NCBI RefSeq assembly: GCF_002803515.1
Contig: NZ_PHQX01000002.1
Coordinates: forward strand, 248,001 to 312,000
DNA length: 64,000 nt
Direction of reading: 5' to 3'
From: Stenotrophomonas lactitubi
GTDB taxonomy: Bacteria > Pseudomonadota > Gammaproteobacteria > Xanthomonadales > Xanthomonadaceae
Shown here: positions 35,166-43,516 of the stretch, one piece after another
Layout of the letters: each line of letters starts with the position of its first letter
Position numbering within the stretch: the stretch's first letter is position 1
Program-made: the position numbers and the translations under genes
Notes under the pieces: model-generated
Seen by the model: the letters and a program-made list of their open reading frames with translations, nothing else
Told to the model about the DNA's origin: nothing
The model's database searches: none

Positions 35166-35903
35166 GTGAGCACCGAACCCGACACCCTCGCTGCGGTCGA
35201 GATTGAAACCGCGCCCCTGCAGCTGCTGCACCTGGATGAACGCCTGGCCGTGGTCAACAAGCCGGCCGGGCTGATGGTCCACGACAGCAAGCTGGCCCGT
35301 GGCGAAGATGATTTCCTCGCCGATCGCCTGCGCGAGCAGCTGGGTCGGCCGATCTTCCTGGTCCATCGCCTGGATCGCGCCACCAGTGGCTGCCTGCTGC
35401 TGGCCTTCGACCGCGACGCTGCCAGCATGCTGGGCAAGGCGCTGATGGGCGGCGAAGTGAGCAAGGACTATCTGGCGATCTGCCGCGGCTGGCCTGCCGA
35501 GGACGCCTGGCAGGTCGATCATGACTTGGATGGTGGCCCGGGCAAGCCGGTAAAGAAGCCAGCGGTGACCGACTTCCAGCGCCTGGCGGCCGGCGAACTG
35601 TCGGTGCCAGTGGGGGAGTTCGCCAGTTCGCGCTATGCGCTGCTGCGCTGCCAGCCGCTGACGGGTCGCTTCCGGCAGATCCGCCGGCATCTGAAGCACC
35701 TGTCACATCACCTGATCGGCGATACCAGCCATGGTGATGGCCGGCACAACCGCAACTTCCGCATGCAGGGCGTGCACCGCATGCTGCTGCATGCGGAGCG
35801 GCTGCGCTTCCCGCATCCGGATGGCGGCATGGTGGACGTGCGCGCCCCGGTCGACGGTGAGTTCCAGAAGGCGCTGGACCTGTTCGGCTGGCAGGTGCCG
35901 TAG
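35166..35903 (+). CDS. truC: tRNA pseudouridine(65) synthase TruC (RluA family)
   Basis: 245 residues starting at GTG 35166. RluA-family pseudouridine synthase with catalytic Asp in VHRLDRATSGCLL, upstream VVNKPAGLMVHDS and downstream GRFRQIRRHLKHLSHHLIGDT, with the GDTSHGDGRHN stretch typical of TruC. It modifies uridine 65 of tRNA-Ile/Asp. No S4 domain, in agreement with TruC. Upstream in-frame ATG at 35064 runs through a REP and is rejected. Confidence 0.88.
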   Translation: MSTEPDTLAAVEIETAPLQLLHLDERLAVVNKPAGLMVHDSKLARGEDDFLADRLREQLGRPIFLVHRLDRATSGCLLLAFDRDAASMLGKALMGGEVSKDYLAICRGWPAEDAWQVDHDLDGGPGKPVKKPAVTDFQRLAAGELSVPVGEFASSRYALLRCQPLTGRFRQIRRHLKHLSHHLIGDTSHGDGRHNRNFRMQGVHRMLLHAERLRFPHPDGGMVDVRAPVDGEFQKALDLFGWQVP

Positions 35904-35905
35904 CG

Positions 35906-35983
35906 GTAGCGCCGGGCCATGCCCGGCGGCTTCTGCGATGAAACGGCCGCGCTTCGCGCTCGCCGGGCATGGCCCGGCGCTAC
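35906..35983. repeat. GTAG REP pair (GCGCCGGGCCATGCCCGGC type)
   Basis: GTAGCGCCGGGCCATGCCCG at the left, GGGCATGGCCCGGCGCTAC at the right, between the convergent truC and DUF2059 genes. Confidence 0.85.
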
Positions 35984-35987
35984 CGCC

Positions 35988-36506
35988 TCATTTTTTTTCA
36001 GGCTCGTTGACGATCGCTTCCAGATCCTTCTGCAGATCGGCGAACAGCGGCTGCATGCGTGTCTGGATCGCCACCATCACGTTCTGCATCAGCGCCGGAG
36101 TCTTGTCGAGCAGGCTCTGGCCAGCCGGGCTCTCGTAGAACTCGGCCATGGCCAGCACGTCTTCCTTGCTGAAGGTCTTCTTGTACAGGTCCACGTACAT
36201 CGGCCGCAGCTGCTGCCACGACAGTGCCTGGCGCAGGGTCTGGCTGGTACGGGCCTGGATGCGCTGCAGCTGTTCCTGCTGCTGGGCGTTGAGCTGGCGC
36301 TGTGCGGCCACCTGCTGGAACTGCTGCTGCTGCATCGATTCGATCTGCGGCAGCATGGTGTCGATCATGCTCTGCGCACGCGAGGCCGACAGCAGGCGGT
36401 TGATGTCGCCATCGGTGGGCGCTGCGGCCAGCACCGGCGCGCTTGCTGCGGCCAGCACCAGCAGCAGGGTTGCGCGGCGCAACACGGAGGGAACGAAGCG
36501 GATCAT
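35988..36506 (-). CDS. DUF2059 exported protein
   Basis: 172 residues with signal peptide (RRATLLLVLAAASAPVLA), a Gln-rich coiled-coil region (SMQQQQFQQVAAQRQLNAQQQEQ) and the DUF2059 core PMYVDLYKKTFSKEDVLAMAEFYESPAGQSLLDKTP. It is periplasmic, function unknown. Start ATG 36506 is preferred because the signal begins there. Confidence 0.85.
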   Translation of the reverse strand: MIRFVPSVLRRATLLLVLAAASAPVLAAAPTDGDINRLLSASRAQSMIDTMLPQIESMQQQQFQQVAAQRQLNAQQQEQLQRIQARTSQTLRQALSWQQLRPMYVDLYKKTFSKEDVLAMAEFYESPAGQSLLDKTPALMQNVMVAIQTRMQPLFADLQKDLEAIVNEPEKK

Positions 36507-36640
36507 GCGGAGCGTCCTGCAGTACACGGGACGGCAAGCATACCCCCGGCAAAGGCGAAGGCGGCGTGTTCGGTGCCTGATCGGCGGCATACGGTGCGCG
36601 ATGGCAGCCACGGCAACGCGGCTGCCGCTACAATGCGCGG

Positions 36641-37072
36641 ATGGGCAACGGACCGGTCACCATCAGCGCGCAGCTTGAAATCCCCGACGGCGAGATCGTC
36701 GAGCGTTTCGTGCGTGCCAGTGGCGCCGGCGGCCAGAACGTCAACAAGGTGTCCACCGCGGTGGAACTGCGTTTCGACGTGGCCGGTTCGCCCTCGTTGC
36801 CCGAACCGTTGCGCGAGCGCCTGCTGGCGCGGCGCGACCGGCGCATGACCGGCGAAGGCGTGCTTGTCATCGACGCGCAACGTTTCCGGACCCAGGATCG
36901 CAATCGCGAGGATGCGCGCGAGCGGCTGGCGGCCTTCATCCAGGCCGGGCTGAGCGTGCCCAAACCACGCAAGGCCACCAAGCCGACCTTCGGGTCGAAA
37001 CTGCGTCGTCTGGACGCCAAACGCGGGCGCGCGCAGATCAAGCGCGGGCGCTCATCACGTGACTGGGAGTGA
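36641..37072 (+). CDS. arfB: Alternative ribosome-rescue factor ArfB (YaeJ)
   Basis: 143 residues. The release-factor GGQ catalytic motif is in RASGAGGQNVNKVSTAVELRF; it lacks the codon-recognition domain and ends in a basic tail (KLRRLDAKRGRAQIKRGRSSRD) that enters the empty mRNA channel of stalled ribosomes. It hydrolyses peptidyl-tRNA on non-stop complexes. The following acyltransferase gene starts 5 bp after its stop. Confidence 0.95.
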   Translation: MGNGPVTISAQLEIPDGEIVERFVRASGAGGQNVNKVSTAVELRFDVAGSPSLPEPLRERLLARRDRRMTGEGVLVIDAQRFRTQDRNREDARERLAAFIQAGLSVPKPRKATKPTFGSKLRRLDAKRGRAQIKRGRSSRDWE

Positions 37073-37076
37073 TTGC

Positions 37077-37679
37077 TTGAACAACCCGACGCCGTTGCTG
37101 CCGGCCATTCCGCCGAACATGCCGCAGGTCAAGCCCAACCGTTTCCTGCGCTGGCTGGCGCGCTGCACGCTGCGCATGGGCGGCTGGAAAGTGACCGGCA
37201 CCCTGCCGGATGTGCCGAAAGTGGTCTTCATCATCGCCCCGCATTCGTCCAACTGGGACGGGCTGTGGGGCATGGCCGCGAAGATCGCACTGGGCATGAA
37301 AGTGAAGGTGCTGGGCAAGGCCTCGCTGTTCTGGTGGCCACTGGGCCCGCTGCTGCACAGGCTCGGCGTGATCCCGCTGGACCGCAGCTCGCCGCAGGGC
37401 ACCGTGGGCCAGGCCGTGGACCTGCTGCGCAACAACGAGAAGATGTGGTTCGCGATCACTCCGGAAGGCACCCGCAAGGCCGTCAAGGAATGGAAGGCCG
37501 GCTTCCTGAAGATCGCGCGGATGGCGGACGTGCCGATCCTGGCGGCCTATTTCCATTACCCGGAGAAGATCATCGGCATCGGTCCGCTGTTCATGCCGAC
37601 CGGCGATGATGTCGCCGACATGGCGACCATCCGCGAGTTCTACCGGCCCTGGATCGGCAAGACCCGCGGCACGGTCTGA
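37077..37679 (+). CDS. PlsC-like lysophospholipid acyltransferase family protein
   Basis: 200 residues from TTG 37077, chosen because GGGAG lies 8 bp upstream inside the arfB end; GTG 37059 is the alternative. The acyltransferase HX4D motif is seen as PHSSNWDG and the EGTR motif as ITPEGTRKAVKEWKAGF; a hydrophobic segment lies near FWWPLGPLLHRLGVIPL. It should acylate a lysolipid or related acceptor at the inner membrane. Acceptor unknown. Likely coupled to arfB. Confidence 0.85.
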   Translation: MNNPTPLLPAIPPNMPQVKPNRFLRWLARCTLRMGGWKVTGTLPDVPKVVFIIAPHSSNWDGLWGMAAKIALGMKVKVLGKASLFWWPLGPLLHRLGVIPLDRSSPQGTVGQAVDLLRNNEKMWFAITPEGTRKAVKEWKAGFLKIARMADVPILAAYFHYPEKIIGIGPLFMPTGDDVADMATIREFYRPWIGKTRGTV

Positions 37680-37790
37680 GCCGATCGCTGCCGGCAGCGT
37701 AGACGCCACGTCCGGCACATGCCGGGCGCCCGTGACAGGAGTAGGGTGGACGGCTGCCATCCCGTACCGTCTGCCCAAGGAGCGTTTTAC

Positions 37791-39947
37791 ATGTCGCGTA
37801 CCGTAGTCCTGGCCGCCGCCATTAGCCTGGCGCTGGCGGCCTGTTCCGGCAAGGAGTCCACCCCCGTGTCCGAAGCCCAGAATGCACCGGCCCAGCAGCC
37901 GGCCGAAGCCTCCACCAACCCGCTGCTGACCGCCAGCAGCCTGCCGTTCCAGGCACCGCCGTTCGACAAGATCAAGGACAGCGATTACCTGCCGGCCTTC
38001 GAAGAAGGCATGCGCCTGCATCTGGCCGACGTGCGCAAGATCGCCGACAGCGCCGAGCCGGCCACCTTCGACAACACCATCGTGGCGATGGAGCGCAGCG
38101 GCGAGACCCTGACCCGCGTGTCGCGCATCTTCTTCGGCCTGGTCCAGGCCGATACCAACGATGCCCGCCAGAAGATCCAGGAAGAAGTGGCACCGAAGCT
38201 GGCCGCGCACCAGGACGAGATCAACCTCGATCCGAAGCTGTTCGCGCGCGTGAAGTCGCTGTACGACCAGCGCGAGACGCTGGGCCTGGATCCGGTGCAG
38301 AAGCGCCTGGTCGAGCATTACTACGACGGTCTGGTGCGCTCGGGCGCACAGCTGTCCGATGCTGACAAGGCAAGCCTGCGCAAGCTCAACGTGGAAGAAA
38401 CCACGCTGTCCACGCAGTTCCACACCCGTCTGGTGGCTGCAACCGCCGCTGCCGCGGTGGTGGTGGACGACAAGGCCAAGCTGGCCGGCCTGGACGACGA
38501 TGCGGTCAACAATGCCGCCGCCGCCGCCAAGGACCGCAAGCTGGACGGCAAGTTCCTGCTGCCGCTGCAGAACACCACCCAGCAGCCGGTGCTCGGTTCG
38601 CTGACCGACCGCGACCAGCGTGCGGCCGTGCTGAAGGCTTCGGAAACCCGTGCCGAGCGCGGCGATGCCAATGACACCCGGCAGACCGTGCAGCGCCTGG
38701 CCCAGCTGCGTGCGCAGAAGGCCAAGCTGCTCGGCTTCGACACCTTCGCCGACTACCAGCTGGGCGACCAGATGGCCAAGACCCCGGCGGCCGCGCTGAA
38801 GCTGCTGACCGACACCGTGCCGGCCGCCACCGCCAAGGCGCGTGCCGAGGCCGGCGAGATCCAGAAGGTGATCGACGCCCAGAAGGGTGGTTTCCAGGTG
38901 GCTGCCTCGGATTGGGACTTCTACGCCGAGCAGGTGCGCAAGGCCAAGTACGATCTGGACGAGTCGCAGATCAAGCCGTACTTCGAGCTGGACAACGTGC
39001 TGCAGAACGGCGTCTTCTACGCCGCCACCCAGCTGTACGGCATCACCTTCAAGCCGCGTACCGACATTCCGACCTACAACCCGGACATGAAGGTGTACGA
39101 AGTGTTCGACAAGGACGGCACCTCGCTGGCCCTGTTCTACACCGACTACTTCAAGCGTGACAGCAAGTCCGGTGGCGCCTGGATGGACGTGTTCGTCGAA
39201 CAGGACGGCCTGACCGGTGCCAAGCCGGTGGTCTACAACGTCTGCAACTTCACCAAGCCGGCCGCTGGCCAGCCTGCGCTGATCAGCTTCGACGACGTCA
39301 CCACCCTGTTCCATGAGTTCGGCCATGCACTGCACGGCATGTTCTCGAACGTGAAGTACCCGTCGATCGCCGGCACCGCCACCTCGCGCGACTTCGTCGA
39401 GTTCCCGTCGCAGTTCAACGAACACTGGGCGCTGGACCCGAAGGTGTTCGCCAACTACGCCAAGCACTACAAGACCGGCGAAGCGATGCCGCAGGAACTG
39501 GTCGACAAGATCCTCAAGGCGCGCAGCTTCAACCAGGGCTATGCGACCACCGAGTACCTGTCGGCCGCGCTGCTCGACCTGGCCTGGCACACGCAGAAGG
39601 CCGATGCCCCGCTGCAGGATGTCGGCGCCTTCGAAGCCAGCGCGCTGAAAAAGTTCAAGGTCGACCTGCCGCAGGTGCCGCCGCGTTACCGCACCACCTA
39701 CTTCGACCACATCTGGGGTGGCGGCTATTCGGCCGGCTACTACGCCTACTTCTGGGCGGAAGTGCTGGACCATGACGCCTACCAGTGGTTCACCGAACAC
39801 GGTGGCCTGACCGCCGCCAACGGCCAGGAATTCCGCGACAAGATCCTTTCGCGCGGCAACAGCGTGGAGCTGTCGACCCTGTACCGCGATTTCCGCGGCA
39901 AGGACCCGTCGGTGGAACCGCTGCTGAAGTTCCGCGGGCTGAAGTAA
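37791..39947 (+). CDS. dcp: M3-family zinc peptidase (peptidyl-dipeptidase Dcp-like), lipoprotein
   Basis: 718 residues. Signal with lipobox SLALAAC, so it is predicted to be lipid-anchored, then a linker rich in Ala/Gln/Pro. The catalytic zinc motif is TLFHEFGHALHGMFS and the closing substrate-binding region contains IWGGGYSAGYYAYFWAEVLDHDAYQWF. It should remove C-terminal dipeptides in the periplasm. E. coli Dcp is periplasmic/cytoplasmic; the lipoprotein signal is a lineage feature. Start ATG 37791 begins the signal and follows AAGGAGCG. Confidence 0.93.
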   Translation: MSRTVVLAAAISLALAACSGKESTPVSEAQNAPAQQPAEASTNPLLTASSLPFQAPPFDKIKDSDYLPAFEEGMRLHLADVRKIADSAEPATFDNTIVAMERSGETLTRVSRIFFGLVQADTNDARQKIQEEVAPKLAAHQDEINLDPKLFARVKSLYDQRETLGLDPVQKRLVEHYYDGLVRSGAQLSDADKASLRKLNVEETTLSTQFHTRLVAATAAAAVVVDDKAKLAGLDDDAVNNAAAAAKDRKLDGKFLLPLQNTTQQPVLGSLTDRDQRAAVLKASETRAERGDANDTRQTVQRLAQLRAQKAKLLGFDTFADYQLGDQMAKTPAAALKLLTDTVPAATAKARAEAGEIQKVIDAQKGGFQVAASDWDFYAEQVRKAKYDLDESQIKPYFELDNVLQNGVFYAATQLYGITFKPRTDIPTYNPDMKVYEVFDKDGTSLALFYTDYFKRDSKSGGAWMDVFVEQDGLTGAKPVVYNVCNFTKPAAGQPALISFDDVTTLFHEFGHALHGMFSNVKYPSIAGTATSRDFVEFPSQFNEHWALDPKVFANYAKHYKTGEAMPQELVDKILKARSFNQGYATTEYLSAALLDLAWHTQKADAPLQDVGAFEASALKKFKVDLPQVPPRYRTTYFDHIWGGGYSAGYYAYFWAEVLDHDAYQWFTEHGGLTAANGQEFRDKILSRGNSVELSTLYRDFRGKDPSVEPLLKFRGLK

Positions 39948-39966
39948 GCGCGGCCTGAAGTACGAA

Positions 39967-39999
39967 AGAAAAAACGGCGGGGGCAACCCCGCCGTTTTT
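39967..39999 (+). terminator. Rho-independent terminator after the M3 peptidase
   Basis: AAAAACGGCGGGG, loop GCAA, CCCCGCCGTTTTT: a symmetric stem with A tract before and T tract after, so it can also end transcription from the opposite strand. Confidence 0.95.
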
Positions 40000-40040
40000 C
40001 TTTGCGTCGATGCCATCGACGGATTCCGCAGTTTGTCGCT

Positions 40041-40321
40041 CATCCACGCATGGCGTGGATCCATGTGTCGACCAAGGTCGACACCTACCAAGAGCAGGCC
40101 ATGCCATTCCGACAGTTCGCGGAAATCTGTCGAAGGCGGGGTGGGTCCGGTTGCGGGGGCGTGAGCGCCATGGATGGCGCGACCGAGCTTACAGGGACGT
40201 ACTTGCAGCGTCCCCCGCAACCGGATCCACCCCGCCATCCCACGGAAATCCAGCCTCTGCTGTTGCTGTTGAGGTTGCCGGCCAGCGGCCGGCACTACCG
40301 GGTGCCGGGCGCAGCCCGGCC
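40041..40321. repeat. Composite structured element, copy C
   Basis: Same order as copy A: REP dimer (ATCCACGCATGGCGTGGAT, GTGTCGACCAAGGTCGACAC), small hairpin CGACAG-11 nt-CTGTCG (40110-40132), 26-nt arms at 40135-40160 and 40211-40236 (24 Watson-Crick pairs and one G-T), then a GTGCCGGCCGCT-type unit and the terminal hairpin GTGCCGGGCGCAGCCCGGC. The 50-nt apex keeps GCGCCATGGATGGCGC and CGAGC but has a different second hairpin (GAGCTTACAGGGACGTACTT). Lies between convergent genes. Confidence 0.85.
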
Positions 40322-40322
40322 A

Positions 40323-40769
40323 TCAGGTCCCTACGTGCACCCGGTTCGCCTGCTCGGCCAACCCCAGGTGATCCAGCGCGATGTCCAGCGCCAGCACATA
40401 GCTCTGCGCCCCATACCCGGCCGCGATCCCCAATCGCTGACCCACGCCCGCCGGCAGGCACGGCTCGGCCACCGCACCGTCGTCATGCACTTCCACGTAC
40501 GCGTTGTGCAGGTACGGCAGCAGCCGCTGCAGGCGCAGGCTGTCGGCACATGCGCCCGGATCGAGCAGCGTCACCTCGCCACGGCTGTGGTCGGCCACGC
40601 GCAGCGCGTCCAGCAGTTCCTGTTCCGAACCGCAGGCGCGGATCGCCACGCTGGTGCCCGCATCGATCGCACGATGCACCAGTGATTTCAGCACCGGCGC
40701 CGGCAGCGGCGCGGCGGTACGGATCAGCGCGCCAGCCGCTTCCGGGCCACGGATGATGAAGATCGACAT
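40323..40769 (-). CDS. Divergent type II dehydroquinase-like protein (AroQ fold, probable pseudoenzyme)
   Basis: 148 residues, the usual AroQ length. The C-terminal half resembles type II 3-dehydroquinate dehydratase: EVTLLDPGACADSLRLQRLL (INPGA region), YVEVHDDG (catalytic His region) and GIAAGYGAQSYVLALDIALDH (GLGAxxYxxAL region). However, the N-terminal GPNLNLLGxREPxxYG loop with catalytic Arg and Tyr is replaced by RGPEAAGALIRTAAP and the substrate Asn is Asp. It is therefore unlikely to be an active dehydroquinase. It follows a second similar gene by 3 bp, so the two are cotranscribed. Confidence 0.6.
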   Translation of the reverse strand: MSIFIIRGPEAAGALIRTAAPLPAPVLKSLVHRAIDAGTSVAIRACGSEQELLDALRVADHSRGEVTLLDPGACADSLRLQRLLPYLHNAYVEVHDDGAVAEPCLPAGVGQRLGIAAGYGAQSYVLALDIALDHLGLAEQANRVHVGT

Positions 40770-40772
40770 GAC

Positions 40773-41174
40773 TCAGCCCTCCCGTGCCAGGCGGCGGCCG
40801 ACGATGGCCAATGACAGCGGATAACCCGCCTGCTGGCTGCGCTGGTCGACCACCACGGCGGCCGGACCATGCTGCAGGCGCAGGCGCGCTTCCAGACCAG
40901 GCTGATGGGGTGACTGCAGTTCGATGTACTCCGCAGGCAGACCGTCCAGTGCCGCCTGCAGCGCACCGCCCTCGGCACACCATTGCGCCTCGTCGGCCGC
41001 GCCGACATCAAGCAGCACCCAGTCCGCGCTGCGCGCCTGCGGCTGGCACAGGCACTGGCGCACATCGGCCAGGCTGGCGCAGTCGGTGCACAGCACCGGA
41101 TGGCCGGACAACTCGGCCGGCAGCAGCGGACGCGGCACCGACGGCGACGCATGCCGGATCACCAGGAGGGTCAT
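40773..41174 (-). CDS. Second, more degenerate dehydroquinase-like protein
   Basis: 133 residues from ATG 41174 (MTLLVIRHASPSVPRPLL). Pattern similarity with AroQ is faint but colinear: MTLLVIRHAS versus the HLLVLHGPN start, DWVLLDVGAAD versus the INPGA strand, LPAEYIELQS versus the PFVEIHLS strand, and AGYPLSLAIVGRRL versus the C-terminal helix. All catalytic residues are lost. It is first in a two-gene operon with the gene at 40323. Function unknown; a heteromeric partner is one possibility. The open frame to 41216 is a less likely start. Confidence 0.5.
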   Translation of the reverse strand: MTLLVIRHASPSVPRPLLPAELSGHPVLCTDCASLADVRQCLCQPQARSADWVLLDVGAADEAQWCAEGGALQAALDGLPAEYIELQSPHQPGLEARLRLQHGPAAVVVDQRSQQAGYPLSLAIVGRRLAREG

Positions 41175-41288
41175 ACAACACCTTGCGCAAAGCGCCGTAC
41201 GGCGCGGTAGGCACACGATGCGCGTGGTGGCCGTAAAGGTGCGATGCCCGGTGCCCGGCCCAGGCGTAAAACCTGCGTAACCCCTCCT

Positions 41289-41357
41289 GTAGCGCCGAGC
41301 CCATGCTCGGCTTGCTCGACGCTACGGAACAGCAGCCGAGCATGGGCTCGGCTCTAC
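41289..41357. repeat. GTAG REP pair (GCCGAGCCCATGCTCGGC type)
   Basis: GTAGCGCCGAGCCCATGCTC at the left and GAGCATGGGCTCGGCTCTAC at the right, in the gap upstream of lepB. Confidence 0.85.
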
Positions 41358-41428
41358 AGGATGCGGGCGCGGGAACCTCTTCGGGCCTGATGTGGTCTGA
41401 TGCCGATACCACCCACCCGGAGCCTGTC

Positions 41429-42055
41429 ATGGATGCTGTTGCCCGCCCCCCGTTTTCGCAGCGCACGCTTGCCTGGCTGAAGAAAGAAGCGCTGCCCCTG
41501 CTGGTGATGTTGGGCCTGCTCGCGGCCGCCCGCGACACCCTCGCCAACCACTACGTCGTGCCCAGCGGCTCGATGCAGCCGACGCTGCAACCGGGCGACC
41601 GGGTGGTGGTGGACATGCGCGCTTATGGCCTGCGCCTGCCGTTCACCAGCAAGGAGCTGCTGGGTACCGGCACGCCGCAGCGCGGTGAAGTGGCGGTGTT
41701 CGATTCACCGGCCGACGGCACCCGCCTGATCAAGCGCGTCGCCGCCGTGGCCGGCGACCACGTGCAACTGCACGATGGTCACCTGAGCATCAACGGCCAG
41801 CCGCTGCAGATCGCCGACCTGGCCGATACCGAAGCCTTTGGTGAGCGCCGCGCCAGCCTCGACCTGGACAGGGGCGGTGGCCCGGACATCGCGGATCTGC
41901 AGGTGCCCGCCGGCAAGGTGCTGGTGCTGGGCGACCATCGCGGCAACAGCTTCGATGGCCGCTTCTTCGGCTTCGTCGATGCGGACAAGATCTACGGCCG
42001 TGCGGTGGCGGTCTATTACCGCCGTGGTGACGGCTTCGAATGGCAGCGGCTGTAA
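41429..42055 (+). CDS. lepB: Signal peptidase I
   Basis: 208 residues with one N-terminal membrane anchor (ALPLLVMLGLLAAARDTLAN) and the Ser/Lys dyad: Ser48 in VVPSGSMQPTL and Lys102 in LIKRVAAVAGD, with box E LGDHRGNSFDGRFFGFV. It is shorter than typical LepB (one anchor helix, reduced domain II), so it may be an accessory signal peptidase with specialised substrates and not the main one. Start ATG 41429 lies after CGGAGC. Confidence 0.88.
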   Translation: MDAVARPPFSQRTLAWLKKEALPLLVMLGLLAAARDTLANHYVVPSGSMQPTLQPGDRVVVDMRAYGLRLPFTSKELLGTGTPQRGEVAVFDSPADGTRLIKRVAAVAGDHVQLHDGHLSINGQPLQIADLADTEAFGERRASLDLDRGGGPDIADLQVPAGKVLVLGDHRGNSFDGRFFGFVDADKIYGRAVAVYYRRGDGFEWQRL

Positions 42056-42114
42056 GCTGAATCGATATGCCAGAAGTATCAATCCTGACCTAGCAGGTTA
42101 TGGATCGACTGGAT

Positions 42115-42140
42115 GGACGGGCCTAGTCTGAGGCCCGTCC
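42115..42140 (+). terminator. Hairpin after lepB
   Basis: GGACGGGCCT, loop AGTCTG, AGGCCCGTCC; a 10-bp stem 60 bp after the lepB stop and 38 bp before the MFS gene. Few T residues follow, so it may be a regulatory hairpin instead. Confidence 0.5.
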
Positions 42141-42177
42141 CCTCCATTCCGGCCGCCCCCACGGCCCACCGCCCCCC

Positions 42178-43434
42178 ATGACTGGCGAATCCCCGGCGGC
42201 CCTTGCCGACCGTTTCCGTACTGACCACGCTGCCGCCGACACCCGCATCCAGCAGGGAACGCCGGCCTTCCGCCGCACCGCGCTGGCACTGTTCCTGGCC
42301 GGCTTTTCGACCTTCGGCCTGCTGTACACGGTGCAGCCGCTGCTGCCCGAGTTCAGCCGCCACTTCGGCGTGTCCGCTGCGGGCAGCGCGATGTCGCTGT
42401 CGCTGACCACCGGCACCCTGGCCGTGGCCATGCTGCTGGCCGGCCTGCTGTCCGATGCGGTTGGCCGGCGCCCGCTGATGATCGTTGCATTGCTGGCCTC
42501 GGCCACGTTGTCGCTTTGCACGGCCCTGGTCGATGACTGGGCCACCCTGCTGGTGCTGCGCACCCTGCTGGGGCTGGCGCTGAGCGGCGTACCGGCAGTG
42601 GCGATGACCTATCTGGTCGAAGAGATGGACAGCCGCGCGCTGGGCCTGGCGATGGGCCTGTACATCGGCGGCAATGCCATCGGTGGCATGAGCGGGCGCC
42701 TGCTGGCGGGCATCATCGCCGACCATTGGGGCTGGCGCTGGGGCATCGGCGTGGTCTCGATCATCGCCGTGGCCAGCACCGTGCTGCTGTGGCTGCAGCT
42801 GCCGCCGTCGCGCCACTTCCAGGCGAGCCGCAGTGGCCTGCGCCAGTTGCCCGCGCGCTGGCGCACGCTGTTCGCCGATCCTGGCCTGCCGTGGTTGTTC
42901 GCCACCTCGTTCGTGCTTATGGGCGTGTTCGTCACCCTCTACAACTACCTCGGTTACCACCTGCTGGCGCCGCCGTACCACCTCAGCCAGACCGTGGTCG
43001 GGTTGATCTTCAGCGTGTACCTCGTCGGTACCTTCAGTTCGGCGTGGATGGGCCAGCAGGCGACGCGCTATGGGCGCGGCCGCATCCTGTCGATCTCCTT
43101 CGGCCTGATCGCCGCCGGCATCGTGCTGCTGGCGATGCCGTGGCTGTCGGCGATGGCCGTGGGCATCGCGCTGGTGACGTTCGGTTTCTTCGGTGGCCAT
43201 TCGGTGGCCAGCAGCTGGGTCGGCAGCCGCGCCGGTTCGATGCGAGCGGAAGCGTCGGCGCTGTACCTGTTCGCTTATTACCTGGGTTCCAGCGTGCTGG
43301 GCGGCGTGGGCGGCCTGGCCTATGCCGCGTGGGACTGGCTGGGCGTGTGCGCGTTCGCCGCGCTGCTGACCCTGATCGGCGGTGGCATCGTCTGGGCGCT
43401 GCAGCAGCGCGCGCCGCAGCCGGTGACGGCCTGA
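42178..43434 (+). CDS. MFS transporter (YnfM-like)
   Basis: 418 residues with 12 predicted membrane segments. Family A-type loop signature LLSDAVGRRPLMIVAL between helices 2 and 3 and the start FLAGFSTFGLLYTVQPLLPEFSRHFGVS are typical of the YnfM/YbcL subgroup of drug/metabolite efflux permeases. Substrate unknown. Convergent with the LysR gene at 43517, which may or may not control it. Confidence 0.88.
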   Translation: MTGESPAALADRFRTDHAAADTRIQQGTPAFRRTALALFLAGFSTFGLLYTVQPLLPEFSRHFGVSAAGSAMSLSLTTGTLAVAMLLAGLLSDAVGRRPLMIVALLASATLSLCTALVDDWATLLVLRTLLGLALSGVPAVAMTYLVEEMDSRALGLAMGLYIGGNAIGGMSGRLLAGIIADHWGWRWGIGVVSIIAVASTVLLWLQLPPSRHFQASRSGLRQLPARWRTLFADPGLPWLFATSFVLMGVFVTLYNYLGYHLLAPPYHLSQTVVGLIFSVYLVGTFSSAWMGQQATRYGRGRILSISFGLIAAGIVLLAMPWLSAMAVGIALVTFGFFGGHSVASSWVGSRAGSMRAEASALYLFAYYLGSSVLGGVGGLAYAAWDWLGVCAFAALLTLIGGGIVWALQQRAPQPVTA

Positions 43435-43444
43435 TCCTGCTCCG

Positions 43445-43501
43445 GTAGATGCCGACCTTGGTCGGCGTTGTGCCCCTGGGCCAACCACGGTTGGCCACTA
43501 C
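43445..43501. repeat. GTAG REP pair between MFS and LysR genes
   Basis: GTAGATGCCGACCTTGGTCG at the left and CCAACCACGGTTGGCCACTAC at the right. Confidence 0.75.
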
Positions 43502-43516
43502 CGGGTGCGATGCACC

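Noticed and set aside
37038..40295. 1085-codon minus-strand open frame opposite the acyltransferase and M3 peptidase genes
   Set aside because: It is the antisense frame of GC-rich coding DNA; the plus strand encodes recognisable proteins with motifs over the same interval, and the frame's translation has no domain pattern.
40323..40769. Functional 3-dehydroquinate dehydratase
   Set aside because: The N-terminal catalytic Arg/Tyr loop and the substrate-binding Asn are missing.
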